From JACQAP01 sp035548375 (GTDB lineage: Bacteria > Pseudomonadota > Gammaproteobacteria > Burkholderiales > JACQAP01), in contig DASZTG010000054.1 in assembly GCA_035548375.1 (NCBI GenBank), forward strand, positions 124,001 to 188,000: a DNA stretch of 64,000 nt, given 5' to 3'. The position numbers and the translations under genes are program-made. This document shows, piece after piece, positions 27,218 through 35,514 of this stretch. The number at the start of each line of letters is the position of its first letter. Positions within the stretch are counted from its first letter, which is position 1. Under the pieces are notes generated by a model. The model worked only from the letters and a program-made list of their open reading frames with translations. It searched no databases and was not told the origin of the DNA.

Positions 27218-27494
27218 GTTCGTCCTCCGTTTTCGCGCTCGCCAAGGGAGCCGGCACGAGTCATTTAACGGCCCGCGCGGGCGAAGTTCCAGCGGCAGCC
27301 GCCGAGCGGCAAAATCAGGAGGACGAACGGCATGCGAAATGCATTGCCTGTCGCCGGCTGGCGACGATCTTCAGGGTAGTCCCGACCACCCTACGGAGGC
27401 TGGGCAATCGCCGGCAATCGCCAGGAAAAACGAGCCGTAAAAGCGTAAGGCGCCGGGAGTTCGCGCACCCGCCATCCCAAACGTCGTCTTGCGC

Positions 27495-28070
27495 TCAGGC
27501 TTCCAGGTTTCGCGGCCTCAAGGCGACGTCCGGCTGGCGCCGGTTCGCGACCTGGAAGAATTTCTCGGGCTCGTTCTCCAGCATCAGCTTCTGCAACAGC
27601 ATCAGGTCGGGGATGGGCAAGGGCGTCAGCGGTCCGGCACAGTAGGACGCGCCCGATTCAAGCTCCACCACGTTGAACACGCTGCGCGGCAGGATCAGGT
27701 ATTCCCCATGCCGCGGCGAGCGCACGCTGAAATGCCCGAACATCACGAGTTCGCGACGTTGGCGGGGATCGACCACGCGCGCCAGCAATCGCAACGCGCG
27801 CCGCACCGGTTCCGGTCCCATGCCGACTGTCCGGAACGGCATGACGTTGATGTCGTCCACGTTCCAGGCATCGGAGACCGGGTCACCGGGGTGCGGGCCC
27901 CGCGGCACGCGCATGGCATCCGCGAAAAAACTAGAAAGGCCGAGGTCGGCGCTGCCATCCGCCGGCAGGTCGCGGGGCCCAAGCGGTTCGCGCTCCTGCG
28001 CCCGCGACAGCATCTCGTCCAGGCTGCACCCGCGCGCGGCGATGCCGGCGCCGAACCACAACAGGGACAA
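27495..28070 (-). CDS. Hypothetical protein, downstream partner of a 77-aa protein
   Basis: About 191 aa. The frame is open from an ATG at 28136, but that would overlap the upstream gene by 62 nt. A TTG at 28070 with GGGGG upstream fits translation directly after the upstream stop at 28075, and the mature-looking sequence (SLLWFGAGIAARG) begins there. Central NVDDINVMPFRTVGMGPE and late LPIPDLMLLQKLMLENEPEK are the most patterned segments. No family recognised. Start uncertain. Confidence 0.55.
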   Translation of the reverse strand: MSLLWFGAGIAARGCSLDEMLSRAQEREPLGPRDLPADGSADLGLSSFFADAMRVPRGPHPGDPVSDAWNVDDINVMPFRTVGMGPEPVRRALRLLARVVDPRQRRELVMFGHFSVRSPRHGEYLILPRSVFNVVELESGASYCAGPLTPLPIPDLMLLQKLMLENEPEKFFQVANRRQPDVALRPRNLEA

Positions 28071-28074
28071 GGTT

Positions 28075-28308
28075 TCAGCCCCCGACGATGCGGGGCACGA
28101 CGACCGTTTCGTCCTCGAGCTGCGAGAAATCGCCAATCTTCTGGTCCGGCTTGCCGCCGGCGCGGTTGACGGCGAAGGCGACCGCGCCGTTCGCGAGCGC
28201 CGCCTCGAACAGGCGCTGGGCCTCGGCGCGGGCGGTCGCCATTTGCTCGCTGTCGTCGTAGCCGAGTTCGCGATCGCCGGAAGAATCGAGGAAGCGGAGT
28301 GTTTTCAT
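28075..28308 (-). CDS. Hypothetical protein, 77 aa
   Basis: A small acidic protein (MKTLRFLDSSGDRELGYDDS at the start) with a central Ala-rich helix and a C-terminal beta stretch ending in VVPRIVGG, whose terminal Gly-Gly is notable. AAAGGAACAT precedes the ATG at 28308. Tight coupling to the following gene suggests the two products act together. No family recognised. Confidence 0.55.
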   Translation of the reverse strand: MKTLRFLDSSGDRELGYDDSEQMATARAEAQRLFEAALANGAVAFAVNRAGGKPDQKIGDFSQLEDETVVVPRIVGG

Positions 28309-28851
28309 GATGATGTTCCTTTCGCAAGTGTCACCGGATGCCCGTGCGCGCCAGGAGCGCCGCGAGCGAATGCGCCTGAAGGAAGAAACGGCGGATGTCG
28401 GCGATGAAGCGTGCGTGACCGCGAGGCATGGGCCGCCTAACCTTGGGATTCGACTCTCGTATCTGAATGCTGGTTCCGGATTGCAACCCGTCGATGCAAA
28501 TGAATTGTCAGGGAGGTGCGATGCGGAATGTCATGAAATGCGCGCGTCTCGTCTCGGATGCGACGCAGAGCTGGCATTTCAGGCGGGCTGTGCCAAGACT
28601 TTTGCTACCACCTGAATCTTAAATCTCACCACGGAGACGCGAAGGACACGAAGAATCACGAAGAAAAGCAAATGCAAGAACGGGGAAATTGGATCACCGA
28701 TGGTTTTTACCGGCGCCAAGTCTTGTGCTCCAATTCACCATCACATCACCCTCAGTATTTTTTTGCCCTTCTTCGTCCCCTCAAGGGGGATAGAAAAGAA
28801 TGTTTTTTCGTGTTCTTCGTGTCTTCGTGATAAGAGGTAGTCATTAAATAC
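28309..28851. other. Long intergenic region
   Basis: 543 bases with no convincing gene. Short forward frames lack ribosome sites and recognisable products. The right part holds the composite repeat at 28621-28840. Confidence 0.6.
28621..28840. repeat. Composite inverted-repeat element, copy 2
   Basis: The left arm starts AAATCTCACCACGGAGACGC and contains repeated CACGAAGAA-type units. The right arm (TTCGTGTTCTTCGTGTCTTC) is its imperfect reverse complement. Between them are a CCCCTCAAGGGGG hairpin and AT-rich sequence. Same architecture as the element at 37144, which also starts AAATCTCACCACGGAGA. Confidence 0.7.
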
Positions 28852-30141
28852 TCACTCGACGATCGCCTGCTCGACCGCAGTCTTGAACGTGTTCGACATC
28901 GTCCCGAGCTGCCGCACCGACTGCATCATGTAAACGGCGACGAGATCTTCCTTGGGGTCGACCCAGAAGAACGTGCCCGCGTAGCCGGCCCAGTAGAACT
29001 CGCCCACCGAGCCGTCCATCGGGTTCAGCCCGGCCGGCGCGCGCGGGCCTTCGGTGCGCACGGCACCGAGCAGGCCGAAGCCGTGATTCTGTCCAGGCAG
29101 GTAGGTCGGGCCGTGGTCGAACACGTTGCCGACGTGATCCATGGTCATCAGCTCGACGGTCTTCTTGCCGAGCACGCGCTGGTCGTCGAGCACGCCCTTG
29201 TTCAGCAGCATTTGTGCGAAGCGCGCGTAATCCATCACCGTCGCCGTTAATCCGTGGCCGCCGGCCTCCCACTTGATCGGCTGCGTCGGCTCGGTGTACT
29301 GCAGGATCAGGCCCTTCTTGTCGTCATCGAAAGGCTGCACGAAGCGGTCGACCTTGTCGGCCGCCACGCGGAAGGACGTATCGTCCATGCCCAGCGGGCC
29401 GGCGACGCGTTGCTCGATGAATTCGCCCAGGGTCATGCCGGACACCACTTCGATCAAGCGGCCGAGCACATCGGTCGAATGGCTGTACCACCAGGTCGTG
29501 CCCGGCTCGTAGCGCAGCGGCTGCTTCGCGAGCAGCTTCACGAACTCCTCGTTCGTCACGTCGAACTCGCCGACCTTGTTGTCGATGTATTGCTGCTCGA
29601 GCGCGCCGCCACCCGGGAAGGCCTTGAAGAAGGCGTAGCTGAAGCCCGAGGTGTGGATCAGCAGGTCCAATACGCGGATTTGATTCTTGGCCGGATGGGT
29701 CTTGATTTCGGCAGGCGACTTTGCGTCCGCCAGGTTGTCGACGACCTGCAGGTCCTTCAGCTCCGGCAGGTACATGAACACCGGGTCGGAGAGCTTCATC
29801 TTGCCCTCCTCCACCAGCGCCATCGCCGCCACGCTGACGATCGGCTTGGTCATGGAATAGACGCGGAAGATCGCGTCCCTGTCCATCGCCTTCTTGGTGT
29901 TCGGATCCTGCACGCCATACGCATCGAAGTACGCCACCTGGCCGTGGCGGGCAACCAGCGCCACATAGCCGGGAATGACGCCTTGATCGACTTTGCTGCT
30001 CAGCACCTTGTGTAGGGTGTCAAGGCGCTCGGAAGACAGGCCAACCGACTCCGGGTCGGTCCGCGGGAGATCGGAGGCGAAGCAAACCAGGGCGAATAGA
30101 GATAGGGCGAGGGTGGCGAAGAGGCGGCGGGTGAAGGGCAT
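28852..30141 (-). CDS. Secreted serine hydrolase, beta-lactamase (class C)/EstB-like family
   Basis: A 429-aa protein with a signal peptide (first about 23 residues, ending CFASD). The nucleophile motif is SMTK (Ser96-Lys99) and the second catalytic motif is YSH in WWYSHSTDVLG, as in the class C beta-lactamase-related esterases and peptidases. I start at the ATG at 30141, preceded by GGAG, rather than a TTG four codons upstream. Periplasmic esterase or peptidase; substrate unknown. It ends next to the repeat element. Confidence 0.88.
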   Translation of the reverse strand: MPFTRRLFATLALSLFALVCFASDLPRTDPESVGLSSERLDTLHKVLSSKVDQGVIPGYVALVARHGQVAYFDAYGVQDPNTKKAMDRDAIFRVYSMTKPIVSVAAMALVEEGKMKLSDPVFMYLPELKDLQVVDNLADAKSPAEIKTHPAKNQIRVLDLLIHTSGFSYAFFKAFPGGGALEQQYIDNKVGEFDVTNEEFVKLLAKQPLRYEPGTTWWYSHSTDVLGRLIEVVSGMTLGEFIEQRVAGPLGMDDTSFRVAADKVDRFVQPFDDDKKGLILQYTEPTQPIKWEAGGHGLTATVMDYARFAQMLLNKGVLDDQRVLGKKTVELMTMDHVGNVFDHGPTYLPGQNHGFGLLGAVRTEGPRAPAGLNPMDGSVGEFYWAGYAGTFFWVDPKEDLVAVYMMQSVRQLGTMSNTFKTAVEQAIVE

Positions 30142-30301
30142 GACGGTCTCCAAGGAGGGCGGGAGAGAACCTTATACCGGAGCGACATACAGGACAAATG
30201 GGTTAAGTGATGCGGCGCGTCAACGATGCCTGTATAAACATTAAACCCACAAACTGATACTCCCCATTCAAAACGGGCCTACAAGTCGATGCGCGCAGTA
30301 T

Positions 30302-30329
30302 TTGGTATCGTATTACGAGCGCATACTGT
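30302..30329 (+). promoter_or_regulatory. Possible sigma-70-type promoter of the AT-rich island
   Basis: TTGGTA and TACTGT separated by 16 bases, about 105 bases upstream of the first island gene. Assigned by pattern only. Confidence 0.3.
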
Positions 30330-30432
30330 GCTAGCTCGGGGGTTTTTTGACCCACAGATACCCTGCAACGCATGAACAAAATGGCTTTCCGATCACCTGC
30401 GTCAATTTGAATTTATCTGCCACAAGTCCTTG

Positions 30433-32658
30433 ATGACCATTTCTTCTGAGACGAAGCACTTCAGCATTGATGCAAGAGCGCTCTTGACTCTCGGCCGAGA
30501 GAGTATCAAGGATCATACGACCGCCATTGTCGAACTTGTGAAAAATAGCTACGACGCCGACGCCACCAAAGTAGAAATTGAAATCTTTGGGAATGACATA
30601 CTGAAGACCAACTACATTCGAATTTCAGACAATGGCTCCGGGATGACAGAAGCGGAAGTGGACTCCAATTGGCTTCGCATTGGCTACTCTTCAAAACGCA
30701 GCAAGAAGCTATCCGATTCGAATAGGCGACGCACAGGAGAGAAGGGAATTGGTCGACTTTCCGCGGATCGCTTAGGGGCAATTCTAGAACTTAAAACAAA
30801 AACCTCCTCTTCTCGACCTTTTGGTCTAAGCATCAACTGGAATGATTTTGTCGTGGAGGGCAAGGACCTCACTTCCATTCCGATTCGCGTAGTTACGGGT
30901 TCAAGACCACAATTTCCTCCGATTGAGAACAACACGAATCAACAAGCGAGCCATGGCACCGAGCTAATTATTCGAAATCTGAGACAACACTGGAACGAAG
31001 AAGATATTAAAGATTTGTATGACGAACTGGCCGTACTAACCCCACCTTTTAGTTCAAAAAAAATCGAATTCGAGATAACTCTTCTCACGGATTTATCAGA
31101 GACCCACAGCGGTATCGTAAAGTCCTCATTTGTCACAGCTGCTGAATTGGAACTCAACGCCACCATCAGTCCTAAAGGAACTATTACCTACTCGATTGTC
31201 GATCGCCAAGGAAGAAAAAAGAAGCGGGCCCCCAAGTCGCAAACTCTGTCTTGGAATCAAGCAATGCAAAGAGTTAGCGGTGGAAAACAAAAAAATCTCC
31301 CCCCTGTCGTTGGCGCCTATTCCGTGCAATTGCTGTTCTATCCTAGGCGTTCGGATCTGTTGGAAGGCACCAATCTTTCGCTGTCCGATCTTCGAGAATT
31401 TTTGGATGCAAACTCGGGGATAAAAATTTATCGGGACAAAATTCGGGTAAAACCTTACGGAGATCCAATCGATCCTGAAGGAGATTGGTTAGGGCTTGCT
31501 GAAAGAAAGACGCGCAGTCCAGCCGGCCCGGCTAGAGACGACTTTCGTTTTTCTTCGAATCAAATTGTTGGCGCGGTCTTCGTTAGTCGCGACAAAAATT
31601 CATCGTTAAGCGATAGCTCGTCTCGCGAGGGTTTCATCCAAGGAGATGCGTTTAGCGACCTCAGATCCGGAGTACTCGCGTGCATCTTTATCCTGGAGAA
31701 TGAATACCACCGATTGTTCAAAGAAAAAAAAGAGACAGAAAAGCCAAAGTTAATACGGGCGAAAACAGATGTAAAAGTTCTAGATGAAAGTTTGAAGGTT
31801 TTGGCACTTGGGCTCGAAAAGCTCAAAGAAAATATTTCACCCGGTGCATCTAAAGTAGTAAATCAGTCCATAGACCAAATTGATCTGGTTATTGATTCGC
31901 TCGGTTCTGCCTCCAAGTCGATTGATGAGCTCGCTACACAACCAACGATTTTCCGAGCCTTGGCTACCCTTGGCATCTCCGCTGCCGTATTTGGGCACGA
32001 AACACAAACATCGATCGCCGGAGTTACTTCTTCAATTTATACCGCCGAACGACTTCTAGTGCGGTCGTCGCCGCAAATTCAGAATGCTCTTCGGGAGATT
32101 ACAAAAGCTAAGGAATACTCGGAGAAGGTGGCGAGCTGGGGTCGGTTCGCACTTCTCAGAGTCAAGCGCGACAAGAGAAGGAAACAGCGAATTAGTATTG
32201 CTGAACTAGTTCAGGCCGTGATTGAAGAAATACGACCGGTACTGGAAGCGAGCAGCATCAACCTTCAAGTCGAGATAAAAGACATCCACGCGAGGACTTT
32301 TGGCATGGATATCGAATCCGTATTGATCAATCTTATTACTAATGCATATACTGCCAGTCAGCTATCAAACAGAAAAAGGCAGATCAAAATAACACTGGAA
32401 AGCAAGACCAGCGACTCCATAGCTGGTTTTTCGTTGGATGTTGCAGATTCGGGCCCCGGGGTAGCCAAGAGGTACATTGATCAAATTTGGGAGCCGCTGT
32501 TTTCCACAAAAGTAGACAGGCATGGCAGGCAAATCGGAACCGGACTTGGGCTAACCATAGTCAAGAGTGCCGTAGAAGATCTCGATGGGAGGGTCAGTTT
32601 GGACCGAGACCCTCAACTGGAGGGCGCACGCTTTTCGGTATGGATTCCGTCGTCATAG
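30433..32658 (+). CDS. Dual-GHKL ATPase: Hsp90/MORC-like N-terminal domain and histidine-kinase-like C-terminal domain
   Basis: A 741-aa protein. The N-terminal ATPase has the N-box ELVKNSYDADA (Glu34, Asn38), G1 motif SDNGSGM (Asp66) and G2 motif GEKGIGRLSADRLG (from Gly102), as in the HATPase_c_3 group (Hsp90, MutL, MORC). The C-terminal part resembles a sensor kinase: a helical segment with the H-box-like FGHETQTSIAG (His522), N-box LINLITNAYTAS (Asn637), G1 box ADSGPGV (Asp672), F-box WEPLFSTK and G2 box IGTGLGL (701-707). No transmembrane helix is seen, so the sensor is cytosolic. A TTG lies directly before the ATG at 30433; no clear ribosome site. GC content is much lower than the flanks. 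First gene of the island operon. Confidence 0.8.
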   Translation: MTISSETKHFSIDARALLTLGRESIKDHTTAIVELVKNSYDADATKVEIEIFGNDILKTNYIRISDNGSGMTEAEVDSNWLRIGYSSKRSKKLSDSNRRRTGEKGIGRLSADRLGAILELKTKTSSSRPFGLSINWNDFVVEGKDLTSIPIRVVTGSRPQFPPIENNTNQQASHGTELIIRNLRQHWNEEDIKDLYDELAVLTPPFSSKKIEFEITLLTDLSETHSGIVKSSFVTAAELELNATISPKGTITYSIVDRQGRKKKRAPKSQTLSWNQAMQRVSGGKQKNLPPVVGAYSVQLLFYPRRSDLLEGTNLSLSDLREFLDANSGIKIYRDKIRVKPYGDPIDPEGDWLGLAERKTRSPAGPARDDFRFSSNQIVGAVFVSRDKNSSLSDSSSREGFIQGDAFSDLRSGVLACIFILENEYHRLFKEKKETEKPKLIRAKTDVKVLDESLKVLALGLEKLKENISPGASKVVNQSIDQIDLVIDSLGSASKSIDELATQPTIFRALATLGISAAVFGHETQTSIAGVTSSIYTAERLLVRSSPQIQNALREITKAKEYSEKVASWGRFALLRVKRDKRRKQRISIAELVQAVIEEIRPVLEASSINLQVEIKDIHARTFGMDIESVLINLITNAYTASQLSNRKRQIKITLESKTSDSIAGFSLDVADSGPGVAKRYIDQIWEPLFSTKVDRHGRQIGTGLGLTIVKSAVEDLDGRVSLDRDPQLEGARFSVWIPSS

Positions 32659-32675
32659 CAAATCGAGGAAACCAA

Positions 32676-33335
32676 ATGCCAACCATCGGAGTAATTGATG
32701 ATAGGGCCGACGCCCGGGAAACGCTTTGTCGAAACATCAATTTGGAAATAGAAGAAGAGCACAACTGGAGTGCTATAGAGCATGGTCCGCTCGCGAAAAT
32801 TGAGGACTATCCCGGTTGGTTGCACGACGCCGGTATTGCCGTTCTCGTAGTCGATGAGAGATTGCAAGAACAGGCTGATGCCGGCGAAGAGCCCGCGACA
32901 TATAGCGGCCATGAGTTGGTTAGTTATCTTCGAATGCGATTACCTACACTTCCGCTATTTATGGTGACGTCTCACGCAGATGAGGACGACCTCGAAGGAG
33001 CGGAAGCGGACGCGGAGGATGTCGTACAAAGGGAAGACTTCAACAAAAATCCAAAAATTTATGTGCAACGAATGCTGCGCGCCGGGCGCAAATTTACCGA
33101 AGAGTTCCTAGCTGAACTTGCTCAGCTATCTGAAATCGCAGAACGTACTGCTATGGGCTCCGCGACGGATGCCGATCGTGAGAAAGAAAAGGCCATTCGA
33201 GAAAAATTAACACTCGCGTCTCCTGATGGATTGAGTTTATCTCGTCAAACATGGCTGGGGGAGTTGGACAAAGAAATTAAGGAGCTGGGAGCGCTTTCAG
33301 ACAAGATCCATGATCGACTTAGTAGGAAGAACTAA
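32676..33335 (+). CDS. Receiver-domain (response-regulator-like) protein without DNA-binding output
   Basis: A 219-aa protein. Residues 1-135 form a CheY-like receiver: acidic pair Asp8-Asp9 (GVIDDR), candidate phosphoacceptor Asp60 (VLVVDERL) and the Thr98/Ser99 strand (FMVTSHA). The usual KP lysine motif is not evident; the corresponding stretch reads VVQREDF. The rest (about 140-219) is a charged helical tail without an HTH. GAGGA is placed 6 nt before the ATG at 32676. It starts 17 nt after the dual-GHKL gene, so it is the natural phosphotransfer partner. Confidence 0.7.
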   Translation: MPTIGVIDDRADARETLCRNINLEIEEEHNWSAIEHGPLAKIEDYPGWLHDAGIAVLVVDERLQEQADAGEEPATYSGHELVSYLRMRLPTLPLFMVTSHADEDDLEGAEADAEDVVQREDFNKNPKIYVQRMLRAGRKFTEEFLAELAQLSEIAERTAMGSATDADREKEKAIREKLTLASPDGLSLSRQTWLGELDKEIKELGALSDKIHDRLSRKN

Positions 33336-33340
33336 TCGCC

Positions 33341-33976
33341 ATGACCATGACCTGGCGTCGCGTAGAGAAGGAGCGATCACGCCACCCCTCTCGGGGAACT
33401 TACCTAGATTGGAAACCAGAACTTGCGGAAGAAGGCTTTCATCAATGCGTGTATTGCGCTATCGCAGAAGCTAGCTTTGGGGGAATACGCAACTTTCATG
33501 TCGAACACTACCGACCAAAGTCACGATTTCCCGCGCTGAGAAATTCTTATCCCAATCTTTTTTTCGCGTGCGCAATTTGCAACACGTTTAAGGGCGACGA
33601 CTGGCCGCGGGAGCCAAACGACGATCACTCGGTGTGCGCGTATCCGGATCCGTCTCGCTACAGCTATGCAGAGCAAATCAATGTAGATACATCCACGTTT
33701 TGCCTTGTGGCTAAAACAACTTCCGCAAAATATCTCGTGGAGCGGCTATATCTAAATAGGCCCCAGTTGATTATCGAGCGCCGCCTTCAATATGCGCTTG
33801 ACTCGATTCGGGGGTTTCGAAATTTTTTTCAAAGTGCTCTGCCGCGATTGAAAGATCAGACCGATACAGAATTAATAAGATCAATGCTGGAAAAAATTCT
33901 TCGCGTAACTGACATATGCGATTCGTTGCTGCAAAGCCGCCCGTACACAGATGCTGAAACAAAACGAGCGGCGTAA
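33341..33976 (+). CDS. HNH endonuclease, PtuB/retron-associated type
   Basis: A 211-aa protein. Zinc pairs C36-x2-C39 and C77-x2-C80 bracket the HNH core HVEHYRPKS (53-61) and the PNLFFACAICNTFKGD block (71-86). This arrangement is that of the HNH nucleases in Septu (PtuB) and some retron systems. The second half is helical. It begins 5 nt after the receiver gene and its end overlaps the methyltransferase gene by 26 nt. Expected to cut DNA or RNA under control of its partners; target unknown. Confidence 0.8.
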   Translation: MTMTWRRVEKERSRHPSRGTYLDWKPELAEEGFHQCVYCAIAEASFGGIRNFHVEHYRPKSRFPALRNSYPNLFFACAICNTFKGDDWPREPNDDHSVCAYPDPSRYSYAEQINVDTSTFCLVAKTTSAKYLVERLYLNRPQLIIERRLQYALDSIRGFRNFFQSALPRLKDQTDTELIRSMLEKILRVTDICDSLLQSRPYTDAETKRAA

Positions 33977-35186
33977 TACATCAACATGGGCCAATGTTGG
34001 CGTTCATCCTACTCCGCCTCAAATGGTGGACGCATTTTGCTCAGAATTGCTAGTCTTCCTAGAAGATAGCGCCCCTGCTTTACTAGCGGGAAACCAGACC
34101 TTGCGTATTGTTGATTTATTTTGTGGAGATGGTCGACTCGGTGCTTCAATAGCGTGCACACTTCCTATCTTTACTAATCGTAAGATCCACACTACATATA
34201 TAGATAGCGCGACAAGATATACGCACTCATTGGGGTCAAGGCAATCTGAGTACTCTTTCATAAAGAACAATGTGTTCGAATGGACTCCAAAATTTCCTTT
34301 CGACTTGGTCCTACTAAATCCTCCCTTTCTTGCTTTAACGGCGAGTCAATCTACAAAAATGGGCCTCCCATGGGATGCAGTCCGGCGGTCTGGAAGAAAT
34401 TTATATGGGCTAGGTATTCGACACGCGCTAGAGCTTTGCTCCCCTGGAGGACTTGTCGCTGCTATTGCCCCGTTCGGCTGGGTTAATGGCGAATATGCAT
34501 CAAAAATGCGATGCGAATTGCTATCGCTATGTAGTCGAATTGCTATTCACGCCTACCCGCAACGTCGCGTATTTGAGAATGTGAGTCAAGATATAGCATT
34601 TCAATTTTTCCTGAAAGGCGACTCTAAGGATCTCAAGAGAGGAAAATTCCAATTCGGATTCAATGGGCATAGATCGCAATCGAAGACGCTAGTTGATAGC
34701 GCCTCCACTATAAGCGTCGCGACAAAGAATCCACGTGTTCGAATTGGTCCGTTGGTGTGGAACAGACAAAAAGACAGCCTTACTGGTGCTCGGAAGAACG
34801 CGTACCTAGTTGTATATGGGGCAAATATAGATGGGCATCGACAGGCATTTCGCCCGTATAGCGACTACGCGTCTAGGAAATATGTTCTGAGAAGCCACTT
34901 ACCGAAGGAATTTCTCACGAAAGCGCCCGCGCTTTTTATTAGAAGAGTAATGCGTGGCCGACCGGGTGCGTGGATAGTCGACTCTATCCTTCGATATAAG
35001 GGACATCCATGTGTCGCCGAAAATCATGTGATTGTGGTTGAACTATCTTCCTCGATGACGAAGAAGAAATGTGAGTCAATTCGGGCCCAGATAACATTGC
35101 TTCTCGAAGAGTTCGCGTCCTTGTCGGGATCTCCCAATTTACCGGCGGAAGCGGTAAGACGCGCACTCAACTTTATAAAGGGCTAG
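33951..35186 (+). CDS. N6-adenine-type DNA methyltransferase
   Basis: A 411-aa protein. Motif X-like HPTPPQMVDAF (19-29) precedes motif I IVDLFCGDGRLG (53-64) and the catalytic motif IV NPPF (123-126), the order of gamma-class N6-adenine methyltransferases such as those of type I and type IIG systems. The remaining 250 residues may contain target recognition (VDSILRYKGHPCVAENHVIV near the end). It is shorter than typical HsdM or type IIG proteins. The start lies inside the HNH gene, so translation is coupled. It could protect host DNA from the HNH nuclease. Confidence 0.75.
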   Translation: MLKQNERRNTSTWANVGVHPTPPQMVDAFCSELLVFLEDSAPALLAGNQTLRIVDLFCGDGRLGASIACTLPIFTNRKIHTTYIDSATRYTHSLGSRQSEYSFIKNNVFEWTPKFPFDLVLLNPPFLALTASQSTKMGLPWDAVRRSGRNLYGLGIRHALELCSPGGLVAAIAPFGWVNGEYASKMRCELLSLCSRIAIHAYPQRRVFENVSQDIAFQFFLKGDSKDLKRGKFQFGFNGHRSQSKTLVDSASTISVATKNPRVRIGPLVWNRQKDSLTGARKNAYLVVYGANIDGHRQAFRPYSDYASRKYVLRSHLPKEFLTKAPALFIRRVMRGRPGAWIVDSILRYKGHPCVAENHVIVVELSSSMTKKKCESIRAQITLLLEEFASLSGSPNLPAEAVRRALNFIKG

Positions 35187-35197
35187 CCATAAAAGCT

Positions 35198-35368
35198 ATG
35201 ATAATTGTTGAACTAGACGAGTCGGATGTGGCCGTAATTTTGGAATGTCTGGAGTATTCCAAAACAAATGTTCGAGATGCTGAAGGTACTCCTGTTACTG
35301 TTCGCCAAGAAAATCTAGCGCGAATTGAACGGGCCGCAACTCGACTCCGTCAAGCGTCCACCAGCTGA
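35198..35368 (+). CDS. Small protein, 56 aa, last gene of the island
   Basis: Starts at an ATG 12 nt after the methyltransferase stop, with AAAGGG further upstream. The product begins MIIVELDESDVAVILECLEY and ends with an Arg-rich helix (ARIERAATRLRQAS). The amphipathic pattern and the AT-rich codon use match the island genes. A regulatory or antitoxin-like small protein is possible; no family recognised. Confidence 0.55.
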   Translation: MIIVELDESDVAVILECLEYSKTNVRDAEGTPVTVRQENLARIERAATRLRQASTS

Positions 35369-35514
35369 ACTGGGAATTCGACCAGAAATTCCTAGAGTTA
35401 TTGGTGCGATTCGATGTACCAATTAACATTTCATCTGCCTGCTGCGGAGTGATCGTCGCATAAAAATTCGAGACTGCAGGTAGTCGTTGTGAGAATTAGA
35501 TAGGGGCGAATATA

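Noticed and set aside
28307..28615. 102-codon forward frame in the long intergenic region
   Set aside because: No recognisable pattern, weak start context, and it runs toward a repeat; kept only as intergenic.
30433..33335. Possible Detocs system
   Set aside because: Detocs has a TPR-containing kinase and an effector receiver with a phosphorylase; here the kinase has an Hsp90/MORC-like N-terminus and the effector candidate is an HNH nuclease.
33951..35186. Classical type I or type IIG restriction system
   Set aside because: No HsdR, no HsdS, and the methyltransferase is too short and lacks a fused nuclease domain.
30142..35514. Integrase-mediated genomic island with attachment repeats
   Set aside because: No integrase or tRNA, and I found no convincing direct repeat at the two AT/GC boundaries.
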